Both the position numbers and the translations under genes were made by a program. Positions 49,101-60,619 of a DNA stretch of 64,000 nucleotides are shown piece after piece (the first letter of the stretch is position 1; each line of letters opens with the position of its first letter). The stretch comes from Pelomonas sp. Root1217 (GTDB lineage: Bacteria; Pseudomonadota; Gammaproteobacteria; Burkholderiales; Burkholderiaceae_C). Where the stretch lies: assembly GCF_001425705.1 (NCBI RefSeq), contig NZ_LMDC01000012.1, positions 663,294-727,293 on the forward strand, in the 5' to 3' direction. The notes below the pieces were generated by a model. That model was not told where the DNA came from. It saw only the letters and a program-made list of their open reading frames with translations, and searched no databases.

Positions 49101-51146
49101 ATGAAACGACTGCTGCTGTCCGCCCTGCTGGCGGCGACGCTGGCCCATGCCGCCAATGAAACCCCGCTCGACGCCCTGCCCTACACGCCCAGTCTGGACG
49201 TCACGGCCATGGACCGCAGCGTCGACCCCTGCGACGACCTCTACCGCTTCGCCTGCGGCGCCTGGACCAAGACCAACCCGATTCCGGCCGACCAGTCGCG
49301 CTGGTCGGTCTACGCCAAGATGGCCAACGAGAACCAGCGCTACCTGTGGGGCGTGCTGAACAAGCTGGGCCAGCCGGGCGCCGAGCGCACGGGGCCTCAA
49401 GCCAAGCTGGGTGACTACTTCGCCGCCTGCATGGACGAAGGCGCCGTGCAGGCCGCCGGGCTCAAGGGCCTGCAGCCGACGCTGGACCGCATTGCCGCGC
49501 TGAAGGACAGGAAGGCCCTGCCGCCCCTGCTCGCGGAGTTGCAACTGGCGGCCGGCAATGACCGGCTGTTCTTCGGCTTCAGCGCGGGCCAGGATTTCGC
49601 CGACGCGACGCGCCAGATCGCCTTCGCCTCGGCGGGCGGCCTGGGCCTGCCCGACCGCGACTACTACCTCAAGCGCGACGACAAGACGCTGAAGATCCGC
49701 GCAGCCTACGAGGCCCATGTGGCCCGCATCTTCGAGCTGCTGGGCGACACGCCCGAGGCCGCCAAGGCGGGGGCGCGCAGCGTGCTGGCCACCGAGACCA
49801 CGTTGGCCCGCGCGTCGCTCTCCAAGGTCGACAAGCGCGACCCCTACAAGACCTTCCACGTCGTCGACGCGCGCGGCCTGAAGGCGCTGATGCCCGGCTT
49901 CGACTGGGCCAGCTACCAGGCGGCCCTGGGCACCACGCCCTGGCATGCCCGCTACAACGTCACCGAGCCGGCCTTCTTCAAGGCACTCGGCGCGCGCCTC
50001 AACGCGATGAGCCTGGCGGACCTGAAGACCTATCTGCGCTGGCAGCTGGCCAGCAGCCTCAGCCCCGCGCTGGACAACGGTTTCGTGCAGGCCAACTTCG
50101 ACTTCTACGGCCAGACCCTGCACGGCACGCCCCAGCTGAAGCCCCGCTGGAAGCGCTGCGTGCAGCTCGTCGACGTGCAGATGGGCGAGGCGCTGGGCCA
50201 GGAATTCATCGCGCGCAACTTCACGCCCGACCTGAAGGCCGCGGCGGTGCAGATGACCGATGAGATCGAGGTGGCGATGGGACGGTCCATCGACAGCCTG
50301 GCCTGGATGAGCGCCGAGACCAAGGCCCGCGCCCACGCCAAGCTCAAGGCCATCGTCAACAAGGTGGGCTACCCCGAGCGCTGGCGCGACTACTCGGCCT
50401 TTGCCGTGCAGCCTGGCGATTTCCTGGGCAACGTCACGCGCGGCAATGCCTTCGAAGCCAAGCGCCGCCTGGCCAAGATCGGCCAGCCGCTGGACCGCGG
50501 CGAGTGGGGCATGACGCCGCAGACGGTGAACGCGTATTACGACGCGCAGATGAACGACATCAACTTCCCCGCCGGCGTGCTGCAGGCGCCGCTGTACGAC
50601 GCAGCGCTGGACGAGGCACCCAACTACGGCAACACCGGCGGCACCATCGGCCACGAGCTGACCCACGGCTTCGACGACGAAGGCCGCCAGTTCGACGCCC
50701 AGGGCAACCTGAAGAACTGGTGGACCAAGAAGGACGGCAAGGAATTCGAGAAGCGCGCCGCCTGCGTGGCCGACCAGTACGCCACCTACACCGTCGTCGA
50801 CGACATCAAGATCAACTCCAAGCTGACGCTGGGCGAAGACCTCGCCGACCTCGGCGGCCTGGTGCTGGCCTGGGAGGCCTGGAAGGCCCACATGACCGGC
50901 AAGACGCTCGAGAACCGCGACGGCCTGACGCCCGAGCAGCGTTTCTTTGTCGGCTTCGCGCAGTGGGACTGCGCCGATGCCCGCCCCGAAGCCCTGCGCG
51001 TGCAGGCCAAGGTCGACCCGCACTCGCCGGCGCGCTGGCGCATCAACGGCGTCGTCGTCAACATGCCGGAGTTCGAGAAGGCCTTTGCGTGCAAGCCGGG
51101 CGCCAAGCTGGTGAAGCCGGCGGGGCAGCATTGCAAGGTGTGGTGA
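49101..51146 (+). CDS. M13 (neprilysin-family) zinc metallopeptidase
   Basis: A 681-residue exported peptidase that cleaves oligopeptides in the periplasm or outside. A signal peptide (1-19, ending AHAAN) is followed by the M13 N-terminal domain (DPCDDLYRFACGAW). The catalytic site has NAYYDAQMNDINFPAGVLQAP, HELTH with the general base, GEDLADLGGL with the third zinc ligand, and the family C-terminus CKVW. The length is normal. The ATG at 49101 is chosen. An upstream TTG gives only three more residues. Confidence 0.96.
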   Translation: MKRLLLSALLAATLAHAANETPLDALPYTPSLDVTAMDRSVDPCDDLYRFACGAWTKTNPIPADQSRWSVYAKMANENQRYLWGVLNKLGQPGAERTGPQAKLGDYFAACMDEGAVQAAGLKGLQPTLDRIAALKDRKALPPLLAELQLAAGNDRLFFGFSAGQDFADATRQIAFASAGGLGLPDRDYYLKRDDKTLKIRAAYEAHVARIFELLGDTPEAAKAGARSVLATETTLARASLSKVDKRDPYKTFHVVDARGLKALMPGFDWASYQAALGTTPWHARYNVTEPAFFKALGARLNAMSLADLKTYLRWQLASSLSPALDNGFVQANFDFYGQTLHGTPQLKPRWKRCVQLVDVQMGEALGQEFIARNFTPDLKAAAVQMTDEIEVAMGRSIDSLAWMSAETKARAHAKLKAIVNKVGYPERWRDYSAFAVQPGDFLGNVTRGNAFEAKRRLAKIGQPLDRGEWGMTPQTVNAYYDAQMNDINFPAGVLQAPLYDAALDEAPNYGNTGGTIGHELTHGFDDEGRQFDAQGNLKNWWTKKDGKEFEKRAACVADQYATYTVVDDIKINSKLTLGEDLADLGGLVLAWEAWKAHMTGKTLENRDGLTPEQRFFVGFAQWDCADARPEALRVQAKVDPHSPARWRINGVVVNMPEFEKAFACKPGAKLVKPAGQHCKVW

Positions 51147-51323
51147 TCTACACGGGCTGAGGGCGCTGCTCATTGCCGCCGCGATGAGCAGCGGCGTTGT
51201 CGGTAGCGGCGACTGACCGTGAAGGTAGCATTGCGCACGCAGGATGCGCCCATTTCCCGGCGTGCCTGGCGCGGGTGTCCTCGGTGAGAACCGTGCGGCA
51301 CCTCGATTGCCCGCCGGAGTTTC

Positions 51324-52898
51324 ATGACCGCTGCGCTGCATCCACCCTGCGACCAAGCCGCCATCCGCCACGGCCCTCCGGCATCACCCTGCTCGCCGGC
51401 CAGGCAGCGATGGGTGCTGGCGACCGCGATCCTCGCCTCCGGCATGGCCTTCATCGACGGCACGGTCGTCAACGTCGCACTGCCGGCAATCCAGAACGAT
51501 TTGCATGCGACGCTGCATCAGGTGCAATGGGTCGTGGAGTCGTATGCGCTGTTGCTGGCCGCGCTGCTCCTGCTTGGCGGCGCGCTGGGCGACCGCTACG
51601 GGCGCCGCCGCATCTTCCTGCTGGGTGTGGCGATCTTCGGCGCGGCCTCGGTGCTGTGCGCGCTCTCAAGCGACGTGAACGCATTGATCGCCGCGCGCGC
51701 GTTACAGGGCGTGGGTGCAGCCCTGCTGGTGCCGGGGAGCCTGGCGCTGATCAGTGCCTCTTTTGACGAGCATGAACGGGGCCGGGCCATCGGCACGTGG
51801 GCCGGCTTCAGTGGCATCACGGCGGCCGTCGGGCCGGTGATCGGCGGCTGGCTGATCGACCATTACTCCTGGACCTGGGCCTTCATGGTGAATGCGCCGC
51901 TGGCCGCGCTGGTTGCGGCGATGGCGATGCTGCGGGTGCCGGAATCTCGCGACCCGCAAGCCACGGGGCGGCTGGACTGGTCGGGGGCGGCGCTCGTCAC
52001 GGTGGGCCTGGGCGGCATCGTGTTCGCCTTCATCGAAGGGCCGGCCCGCCAGTGGGATTCGCCCGCCGTGATCGCCGCCCTCGTGATTGGCGTCGTTGCG
52101 ACGGGGGCCTTCGCGTGGGTGGAGCAACGTACACCGCAGCCCATGCTGCCGCTGCAGTTCTTTCGCGACCCCATCTTTGCCGGCGCCAACGTGCTGACCT
52201 TGCTGGTCTACGCGGCCCTTGGCGGTGGCCTCTTCTTCGTGCCGCTGGCGCTGATCCAGGTGCATGGCCTGTCGGCCGCCGCCGCCGGAGCCGCGCTGCT
52301 GCCCTTCATCCTGATCATGTTTGCTCTGTCGCGCTGGGCCGGCGGCCTGGCCGACCGGGTCGGGCCGCGCACACCGCTGGCCATCGGCCCCGTGATTGCG
52401 GGCGCCGGCTTCGCTGCGCTGGCGCTGCCTTCCATCGAAGCCAATTACTGGACCGGCTTCCTGCCGGGCATCGTGGTGCTCGGCGTGGGCATGAGCGTGA
52501 CGGTCGCGCCATTGACCACGGCCGTCATGAATGCAGCGGGCGCCGACGCGGCCGGTGTGGCGTCGGGTATCAACAACGCGGTGTCCCGTGCGGCCGGCGT
52601 GCTGGCCATCGCCGCGTTGGGAGCACTGATGGCCTGGGCATTCGGCGTCGCGCTTCGAGGCCAGCTCGACCACCACGACGTGCCTGCCGCCGTGGCGTCG
52701 CTGGTGCTGGAGCAGCAGAGCCGGCTCGCGGCCATCGAGCTGCCACGGGACATCGACGCAGCCGCCCGGGCCGCAGCCCAGAACGCCATCCACGCGGCTT
52801 TCGTCAGCGGATACCGCTGGGTGATGGGCGTGAGCGCCGCGCTGTGCGTGCTGGGCGCGGCGGTGGCCGCGGCGTTGATGCGCAAAGTTGAGCGCTGA
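51324..52898 (+). CDS. MFS multidrug exporter, DHA2 (EmrB/QacA) family
   Basis: A 524-residue protein with about 14 transmembrane helices. It carries the DHA2 motifs ASGMAFIDGTVVNVALPAI in helix 1, GGALGDRYGRRR between helices 2 and 3, and PGSLALISASF/RAIGTWAGFSGITAAVGPVIGGWL (helix 5, motif C). Proton-driven efflux of drugs or dyes is the family role, and the substrate here is unknown. No adjacent membrane-fusion protein or TetR-type regulator gene is seen. It is the last typical high-GC gene before the decayed recombinase region. Confidence 0.93.
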   Translation: MTAALHPPCDQAAIRHGPPASPCSPARQRWVLATAILASGMAFIDGTVVNVALPAIQNDLHATLHQVQWVVESYALLLAALLLLGGALGDRYGRRRIFLLGVAIFGAASVLCALSSDVNALIAARALQGVGAALLVPGSLALISASFDEHERGRAIGTWAGFSGITAAVGPVIGGWLIDHYSWTWAFMVNAPLAALVAAMAMLRVPESRDPQATGRLDWSGAALVTVGLGGIVFAFIEGPARQWDSPAVIAALVIGVVATGAFAWVEQRTPQPMLPLQFFRDPIFAGANVLTLLVYAALGGGLFFVPLALIQVHGLSAAAAGAALLPFILIMFALSRWAGGLADRVGPRTPLAIGPVIAGAGFAALALPSIEANYWTGFLPGIVVLGVGMSVTVAPLTTAVMNAAGADAAGVASGINNAVSRAAGVLAIAALGALMAWAFGVALRGQLDHHDVPAAVASLVLEQQSRLAAIELPRDIDAAARAAAQNAIHAAFVSGYRWVMGVSAALCVLGAAVAAALMRKVER

Positions 52899-53560
52899 GA
52901 CGCGAGGATGCGCACGGGCCGACTTGGGGAGCCCGCGCCACAACCGACGGCGGTTTGGAAGGACGCTTCCAGCCCAATGCCGTAGTCCGCTTGGCAGCGG
53001 TCGGCGCGCTCGCGTGATGGGCAGCTCTCGCCGCCATGAGCTGCCGCTCACAAATGTTCGCTTAAGCGGCCCATCGCTGGCAAAGCGTACAGCGGGCTTC
53101 GCACGGCGCCGCCACCATCCGCAGCACGTGCGTGTAAATCATGGTGGTCGCCACGTCTGGATGGCCCAGCAGTTCCTGCACGGTGCGAATGTCGCTGCCC
53201 ACCCAGTTCAACAGCCAGATCGAAGAGCTGCTGCCCCATCGCTGGACTCACACTTTGGTTCGCAGACGATCTCTTGAACAGTCAGTGCGGTACGGGCTGC
53301 AGGCGGCACCCTGTGCATCTTCACCATCTCCGTCGGCCGCCGCGCTGGTCCGCATGTCGCATAGTGCGGCTGCCGATCAGCCGGTCTGATCACTTGACCA
53401 TGCCGGTTCTCCGTTCCGGGGTCCCCAGCCTCTCTGACTACCGCCACGCCGGCCCGGCCCCGGGCCGTTGCGGGCGGTGGTTTCTGCACAACGCGCGGGT
53501 TCACGGCTGCGGCACGCCCTGAGGGCCTACTCCCCCGATCTTCACAATGGAAAGGATGTT
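52899..53560. other. Gene-poor spacer holding a recombinase remnant
   Basis: Apart from the recombinase remnant at 53048-53230 no convincing gene, RNA or terminator is seen in these 662 bases. Short ORFs on both strands lack ribosome sites and known motifs. The stretch marks the change from the host-like genes on the left to the less GC-biased genes on the right. Confidence 0.6.
53048..53230 (-). pseudogene. Tyrosine recombinase (integron-integrase-like) C-terminal remnant, frameshifted
   Basis: One minus-strand frame reads [20 protein letters not shown] and continues [11 protein letters not shown], the catalytic His/Tyr region of an integron-integrase/XerCD-type recombinase. The end of the same protein family ([11 protein letters not shown], compare GVRSPLD) continues in a different frame after about base 53115. 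The upstream two thirds of the gene, including the first catalytic Arg, are missing. This is a decayed integrase, so it is not active. Confidence 0.8.
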
Positions 53561-54679
53561 ATGTACCACTCACTTCGGCTCGCAACAATATTCGCAGTCC
53601 TGACCGACTTATGGGCGCCGAGCTTCGCCGACGCGGTCTCGCTCGAACCGTTGTGCACGCAGTGTGGAAATTCCGTCAAATGGGGGAACGTGGTCGCGAT
53701 GAGCGTCAACGGGACTCATGTGGTAGCCAATGGCGAAGACCTGCTGAGCCGGACCGCCCCCTGCCGCCGCCCCCGGCAGTGCTCGACGGCATTCGCACTG
53801 AAGCAGGGTGATGCAGTTCCGATGCCGTCGATCGACGGCTTCGCTGAAGGCGTCGCGACAGCCGTGGCCAATGATGGCACCGCTGTGGGTTACGCGTATG
53901 ACGCCGCACGCTTCCAACCGCTGTTCCTGCCGGTCGTCTGGCCGGGCGGCGCAGCCGCGAAACGGTTGGCGACGCTCGCCCAAGTCGAGGAGACGCAAGC
54001 CGTCGGAATCGATTCTTCCAGCCGAATCATCGGCATTGGCAAGATCCCGGCGGTGAACCACGGAATGTCCCGGTCAGTCGCCATGTTGTGGTGTTCACAT
54101 GACTCCACGCCCAGATTGCTGCCAAGCTTAGTCGCCGCAACGGATCCGAGCCTCAACAGCGGCGTGACCGCGGCGCACGCCATCACAGATGATGGCTACA
54201 TCGTCGGTGCGGTGGGTATGTCCGACGGTTTTCATCCAGCATACTGGCGCATTGACGCACGCTGTGATGTCTCGATGCCGACGCTGCTGTCCAATTCGCG
54301 CGGCGTAGCCCTTGCGCGCATCGCCCCCGGACAGTTCGTCGGTCAGATCTATCGCGGTACGACGTCGCTGGCCGCCATCTGGGACGCGGGAGCACAAATC
54401 ACACTGGAAGTGCCTTCGCCGTCGACGCTCACTCTCAACGCAGGCGACGCCGACACGCTCTATGGCTTCGTCACTGATCCCGATCAAAACGTCACCCGGA
54501 TCTACGTCCGCGACCGGCACAGCAACAGCGATCTCAAGCTACCAGGAAACGTTGCCGACAGCCTGAGGTTCGTGACCGGCGTGGATCCAAGCGGGACGGC
54601 GGTCGGCATGGGCGTTGTAAACGGTCGCTTTCAACCCGTCAAACTACACCGGCCTGCCGCTAGCGAGGCCGCCCGATGA
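53561..54679 (+). CDS. Hypothetical exported protein with HAF-like repeats
   Basis: A 372-residue protein with a predicted signal peptide (residues 1-23, ATIFAVLTDLWAPSFADA). It contains several segments of the kind ATAVANDGTAVGYAYD, AVGIDSSSRIIGIGK, AHAITDDGYIVGAVG and VTGVDPSGTAVGMG, reminiscent of the HAF family of extracellular repeats (probable beta-propeller blades). The start has AAAGGA upstream. Codon use is less GC-biased than in most of the window, which fits recent acquisition. Function unknown. Confidence 0.75.
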   Translation: MYHSLRLATIFAVLTDLWAPSFADAVSLEPLCTQCGNSVKWGNVVAMSVNGTHVVANGEDLLSRTAPCRRPRQCSTAFALKQGDAVPMPSIDGFAEGVATAVANDGTAVGYAYDAARFQPLFLPVVWPGGAAAKRLATLAQVEETQAVGIDSSSRIIGIGKIPAVNHGMSRSVAMLWCSHDSTPRLLPSLVAATDPSLNSGVTAAHAITDDGYIVGAVGMSDGFHPAYWRIDARCDVSMPTLLSNSRGVALARIAPGQFVGQIYRGTTSLAAIWDAGAQITLEVPSPSTLTLNAGDADTLYGFVTDPDQNVTRIYVRDRHSNSDLKLPGNVADSLRFVTGVDPSGTAVGMGVVNGRFQPVKLHRPAASEAAR

Positions 54680-55066
54680 CCAGCCCTCAGCCACTTCGAT
54701 CACACGTGACGCTGGGGTCGTGGACAACGCTATGCGTTGACCACCGCCGACGAGATTTTGAAAAGAATAACGGACTGACCATGAGCAGCAGACGCGGTGC
54801 TAAAGGCGGCGACGGCGTGCTCACGAGCATCGGACTACGCAGCTTCTGGGCGAGGACCCTTCCGGCCAAAGACAGCTGACTGCGACCCCATGGGTACCCG
54901 GTCCCGGCCAGGAGCCGACGGTTAAAGTGGTCTGCTTTCGGGGTGTCTAGCCGCGTCGAAGTGCGCATTGCCGAGCGATACACGCGGCCTATCAACACCC
55001 ACGAAATGCCCGAATGCCGTATCTGCGACGTCTGGAGATGGTTATCCGCCCCACTGGAGAAGTTTG
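54680..55066. other. Spacer without a confident gene
   Basis: A 67-codon ORF starts at 54676, overlapping the previous stop (ATGA), but it has low-complexity composition and no known domain, so it is not called. No hairpin-T terminator is evident. The composition is mixed. The sequence may be old mobile-element debris. Confidence 0.5.
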
Positions 55067-56398
55067 ATGAAGCACAAGCTGGTGAGCTGGGTGCCCTTTG
55101 CGGCTGCTGCGGCGATCTTCTCGTCGGTCGCCAACGCAGCGCCGCCGTCGGTGGAAATGACCTGGATGTCGATCGCCAATTGGTATTTCAAGGTCGGCGA
55201 CAAGCGCATCGTCATGGACGGCTACATCTCCCGTCTGCCTGAAAACTTGTTCACGGCGTCTGCGGTCTACGCAAATGATCTGTATGCCTACACGAAGGAG
55301 CCGGCAGGCGTCGACGTCGCCTCCATCACCAAGGTGCGCGATGCAATGCTGGGGACTGACAAGCTCGATCTGCTTATCGTCGGCCACAGTCATTGGGACC
55401 ACAGTTGGGACACCCCCACGTGGGCGAAACTGACCGGCGCCCCGATGATTGGCGGCTCATCCACTTGCATGCAAGCTGCAGCACAAGGCATAGCCGGGTC
55501 CCAATGCCGCAGCGTCAGCGGCGGCGAGAAGATTTCACTGGGCGACGGCATCACCATGCGTGTCGTTCGCTGGAACCACAGCGGCGACTCAAGCAATCCG
55601 ATACAGCACTTTGCGCGAGAGCTGTATCGACCGCCGATTCCCGACCCGAAGTCCGGAGGCCTTCGCGCCGGCGTTGGAGAGGACTACCCCAACGGGGGCG
55701 GTAACAGGGCCTACCTGTTCACGGTAGACAGTCCCGAGGGCCAGCTCTCATTCTTCGTCAGCAATTCGGCAAGCGCGTTCGATCTGGACAAGGACATCGT
55801 GGTCGACGGTGTGAACTTCGGGCCGCCTCTTGGTAACTTGGCCGCTGCAATGAAGGATGCCGGACTCACCAAGGTCGACGCATGGATCGGCACAGGCGGA
55901 AAGCCGGTTGCGGAAATGGTTGTCCCGGTCATTCATCCGAAGACTTACCTGCCGAGCCACTGGGATGGACTGTTCAACGCTTTTTGGCCGGGCATGCCGT
56001 ATCCATTCAAGGATGACGCGCTCAAAGCGTATCTGGATGGCCAGAAGGTTTCGCTCGTTGCGCAAACGCAGTATTTCGACAAGTACGTCCTATCGTCGAA
56101 CGGCGTCGTCACGGCTACAAATCACGACGTCAAGAACAAACTGGGATTTGCGGATACGAAGCGATTTAGTCAGCTACTGCTGGATGCCGTCACGCTCGTT
56201 TCCTCCACCAGCGTCGGTGACGATTGTGGTGAAGGATTTCAGCCATCGAGCGACTGGGCGAAGACCTTTGCCGAATTGCGCCAGTTCGGACCGGGCCAGC
56301 ACGCTGACGCCGTTGGCCTCACGCGAGGTGCCAGACGAGACCATCCCTTCGATCCGACGCTGCGGATGACTCGCGATTCGACGGCTATGTCCCACTAG
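55067..56398 (+). CDS. Exported MBL-fold metallo-hydrolase
   Basis: A 443-residue protein with a signal peptide (residues 1-24, FSSVANAAPP). The metallo-beta-lactamase fold is shown by VGHSHWDHSWD (HxHxDH motif), a following metal-His region in RWNHSGDSSN, and SHWDGLFNAFWPG later. Zinc-dependent hydrolysis is expected. The substrate is unknown, and a beta-lactamase role is not implied. GGAG lies about 11 bases before the ATG. It belongs to the same compositionally distinct block as the previous gene. The C-terminal tail after residue 400 looks non-conserved. Confidence 0.85.
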   Translation: MKHKLVSWVPFAAAAAIFSSVANAAPPSVEMTWMSIANWYFKVGDKRIVMDGYISRLPENLFTASAVYANDLYAYTKEPAGVDVASITKVRDAMLGTDKLDLLIVGHSHWDHSWDTPTWAKLTGAPMIGGSSTCMQAAAQGIAGSQCRSVSGGEKISLGDGITMRVVRWNHSGDSSNPIQHFARELYRPPIPDPKSGGLRAGVGEDYPNGGGNRAYLFTVDSPEGQLSFFVSNSASAFDLDKDIVVDGVNFGPPLGNLAAAMKDAGLTKVDAWIGTGGKPVAEMVVPVIHPKTYLPSHWDGLFNAFWPGMPYPFKDDALKAYLDGQKVSLVAQTQYFDKYVLSSNGVVTATNHDVKNKLGFADTKRFSQLLLDAVTLVSSTSVGDDCGEGFQPSSDWAKTFAELRQFGPGQHADAVGLTRGARRDHPFDPTLRMTRDSTAMSH

Positions 56399-56540
56399 CA
56401 AGCGTGCCACCGCTTTACGGCGACCAATCTGGCCGGCCTGATGACCGGAACGGGTCGACAGCTGCCGGCTACCTGACTCTCTGAGAGCACTCGGCGTCCC
56501 GCAGGGCGCCTCGCCTCTCTCATTGCTCAAGCAGCAACCG

Positions 56541-57143
56541 CTACGACAGCAACCGGAACAGCATGTTGGGATGGATGGGCAGGTCCATCAGCCCGGCCAC
56601 GCCCATCAGCACGCCGAAGAAGGTGGGCAGCAGGGCCACGAAGTACAGCGGCCAGAGCCGGGTCAGCGCCGTCACGGCCAGCAGGGCGATGGCGATGGCG
56701 AGCAGGGCGTCGGACAGGTCGAACTGGTCGTCGCGCCGGTTCAGCGTCTCGTAGGCGGTCTGGGCCGCCTCGGCCTGGGCCTTGAGTTCATCGCGCTTCT
56801 TCAGCTGATCAGCCGTCTTGGCACGGTAGCCGGCGATGGCCTTGTCGTAGTCCGCGGCTTGCGCGTTGGGTGCTCCGGCCTTGGCCAGCTCAAGTTGGGT
56901 GGCGGTCGACTCGGCCACGTCGGCGCGGATGGTGCGCGCCTGGAAGTAGGCCCAGTAGTCGAGCTTGTCGGCCTGGGCCTGCTGCATGCCTTGCACGATG
57001 TTGTCGTCCTTGACCTTGCAGATGCCCATGAAGGTGGCCAGGATCGCCACCGTGATGGCGACAGCGGCGTTCAGGCGTGCGGTGCGGGCCTCCTGGGCGG
57101 CTTCGGCGGCCTGGTCGATGAGGTCTTTGGGATCGAGGTCCAT
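56541..57143 (-). CDS. DUF4337-domain membrane protein
   Basis: A 200-residue protein: N-terminal amphipathic stretch, one helix (AAVAITVAILATFMGICKV, about 25-43), a long charged coiled-coil region (about 50-140) and two C-terminal helices (about 143-190). This matches the DUF4337 family, whose function is unknown. It returns to the high-GC style of the flanking genome, so the right edge of the foreign patch should be near 56400-56540. It is followed by a 171-base gap before the next gene on the same strand. Confidence 0.85.
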   Translation of the reverse strand: MDLDPKDLIDQAAEAAQEARTARLNAAVAITVAILATFMGICKVKDDNIVQGMQQAQADKLDYWAYFQARTIRADVAESTATQLELAKAGAPNAQAADYDKAIAGYRAKTADQLKKRDELKAQAEAAQTAYETLNRRDDQFDLSDALLAIAIALLAVTALTRLWPLYFVALLPTFFGVLMGVAGLMDLPIHPNMLFRLLS

Positions 57144-57314
57144 GGAGGGGGTATGTAGTTGGCGGCGGAACTATGCGCGCAGCACAGGCCTTGTCTGTGG
57201 CGATCTCGCGGCCTTCAGTTCCTGCGCAAGCCGAATGAAAGCCAAGACGCTGCTGCTGACCTTGCTGTTTGCCGTCCGTCGCGCCGGTCCCTGAAGATTC
57301 GCTGATCGCGGCGT

Positions 57315-60040
<2,726 letters not shown>

Positions 60041-60044
<4 letters not shown>

Positions 60045-60619
60045 CGGAGCCTCCGCAGGCTGCCGTGCTCGACCACTTCGCTGGACACCTCGAGCAGCTT
60101 GGCCGGGATGCCCAGCGAGGACCGGCGTGCCTGGTCGAGATTGATGCTCATCTCGATGTGCTCGCCGGGCAGCAGGCGCACGACGCCGCCCTCGCTGAGG
60201 AACTCCGGCGCGTTGCCCACCGTCAGCACCGGCAGGCCGCTCAGCTGCGCCAGTGCCGCCCGGCGTACCGACGAACTGATGGCGCCGACGAAGACGATGT
60301 GGCAGCTGGCGAGCGCCTCGGGCGACACGGCGCGCCTGACGGTGAACGGCCGGCCCTGTTCGAGCCGGCCCTGAAAGGTCTGCTCCAGCGAGGCGTCGAA
60401 GTGGTTCTCGTCGACGGTGCAGACGTTCCAGGGCATGGCGCCGTCGGCAAAGGCCCGCGGGGGCCAGGTGACGTAGCGGGCGAAGTTGCGCATGAACGCG
60501 GCCTCGACCCGGGACTGCCGCTCGACCAGCGGCGCCTGGGCGCCGGCCGGCAGGCCGCCCAGCGCCCAGGCCAGGGCCGCCAGCGCGACGGAGCGTCCGA
60601 AACCCACGGCGGCCCTCAC
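60041..60619 (-). CDS. YfiR-family (DUF4154) periplasmic protein
   Basis: A 192-residue exported protein starting at GTG 60619, which overlaps the TonB-dependent receptor stop (GTGA). The signal peptide ([20 protein letters not shown]) is followed by the YfiR-type core [61 protein letters not shown] and [24 protein letters not shown]. In Pseudomonas YfiR restrains the diguanylate cyclase YfiN. Here the partner may be the hybrid kinase it overlaps with by four bases (inference). Confidence 0.92.

Noticed and set aside
49083..51371. 762-residue minus-strand ORF
   Set aside because: Antisense shadow of the M13 peptidase, a product of high GC content. It has no ribosome site or motif.
54676..54879. 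67-codon ORF overlapping the stop of the HAF-like gene
   Set aside because: The ATGA overlap is attractive, but there is no ribosome site beyond it, no domain, and the composition is irregular. Left as an uncertain spacer.
57237..57293. Short ORF starting like a signal peptide (MKAKTLLLTLLFAV)
   Set aside because: Only 18 codons, no ribosome site and no continuation. Could be chance.
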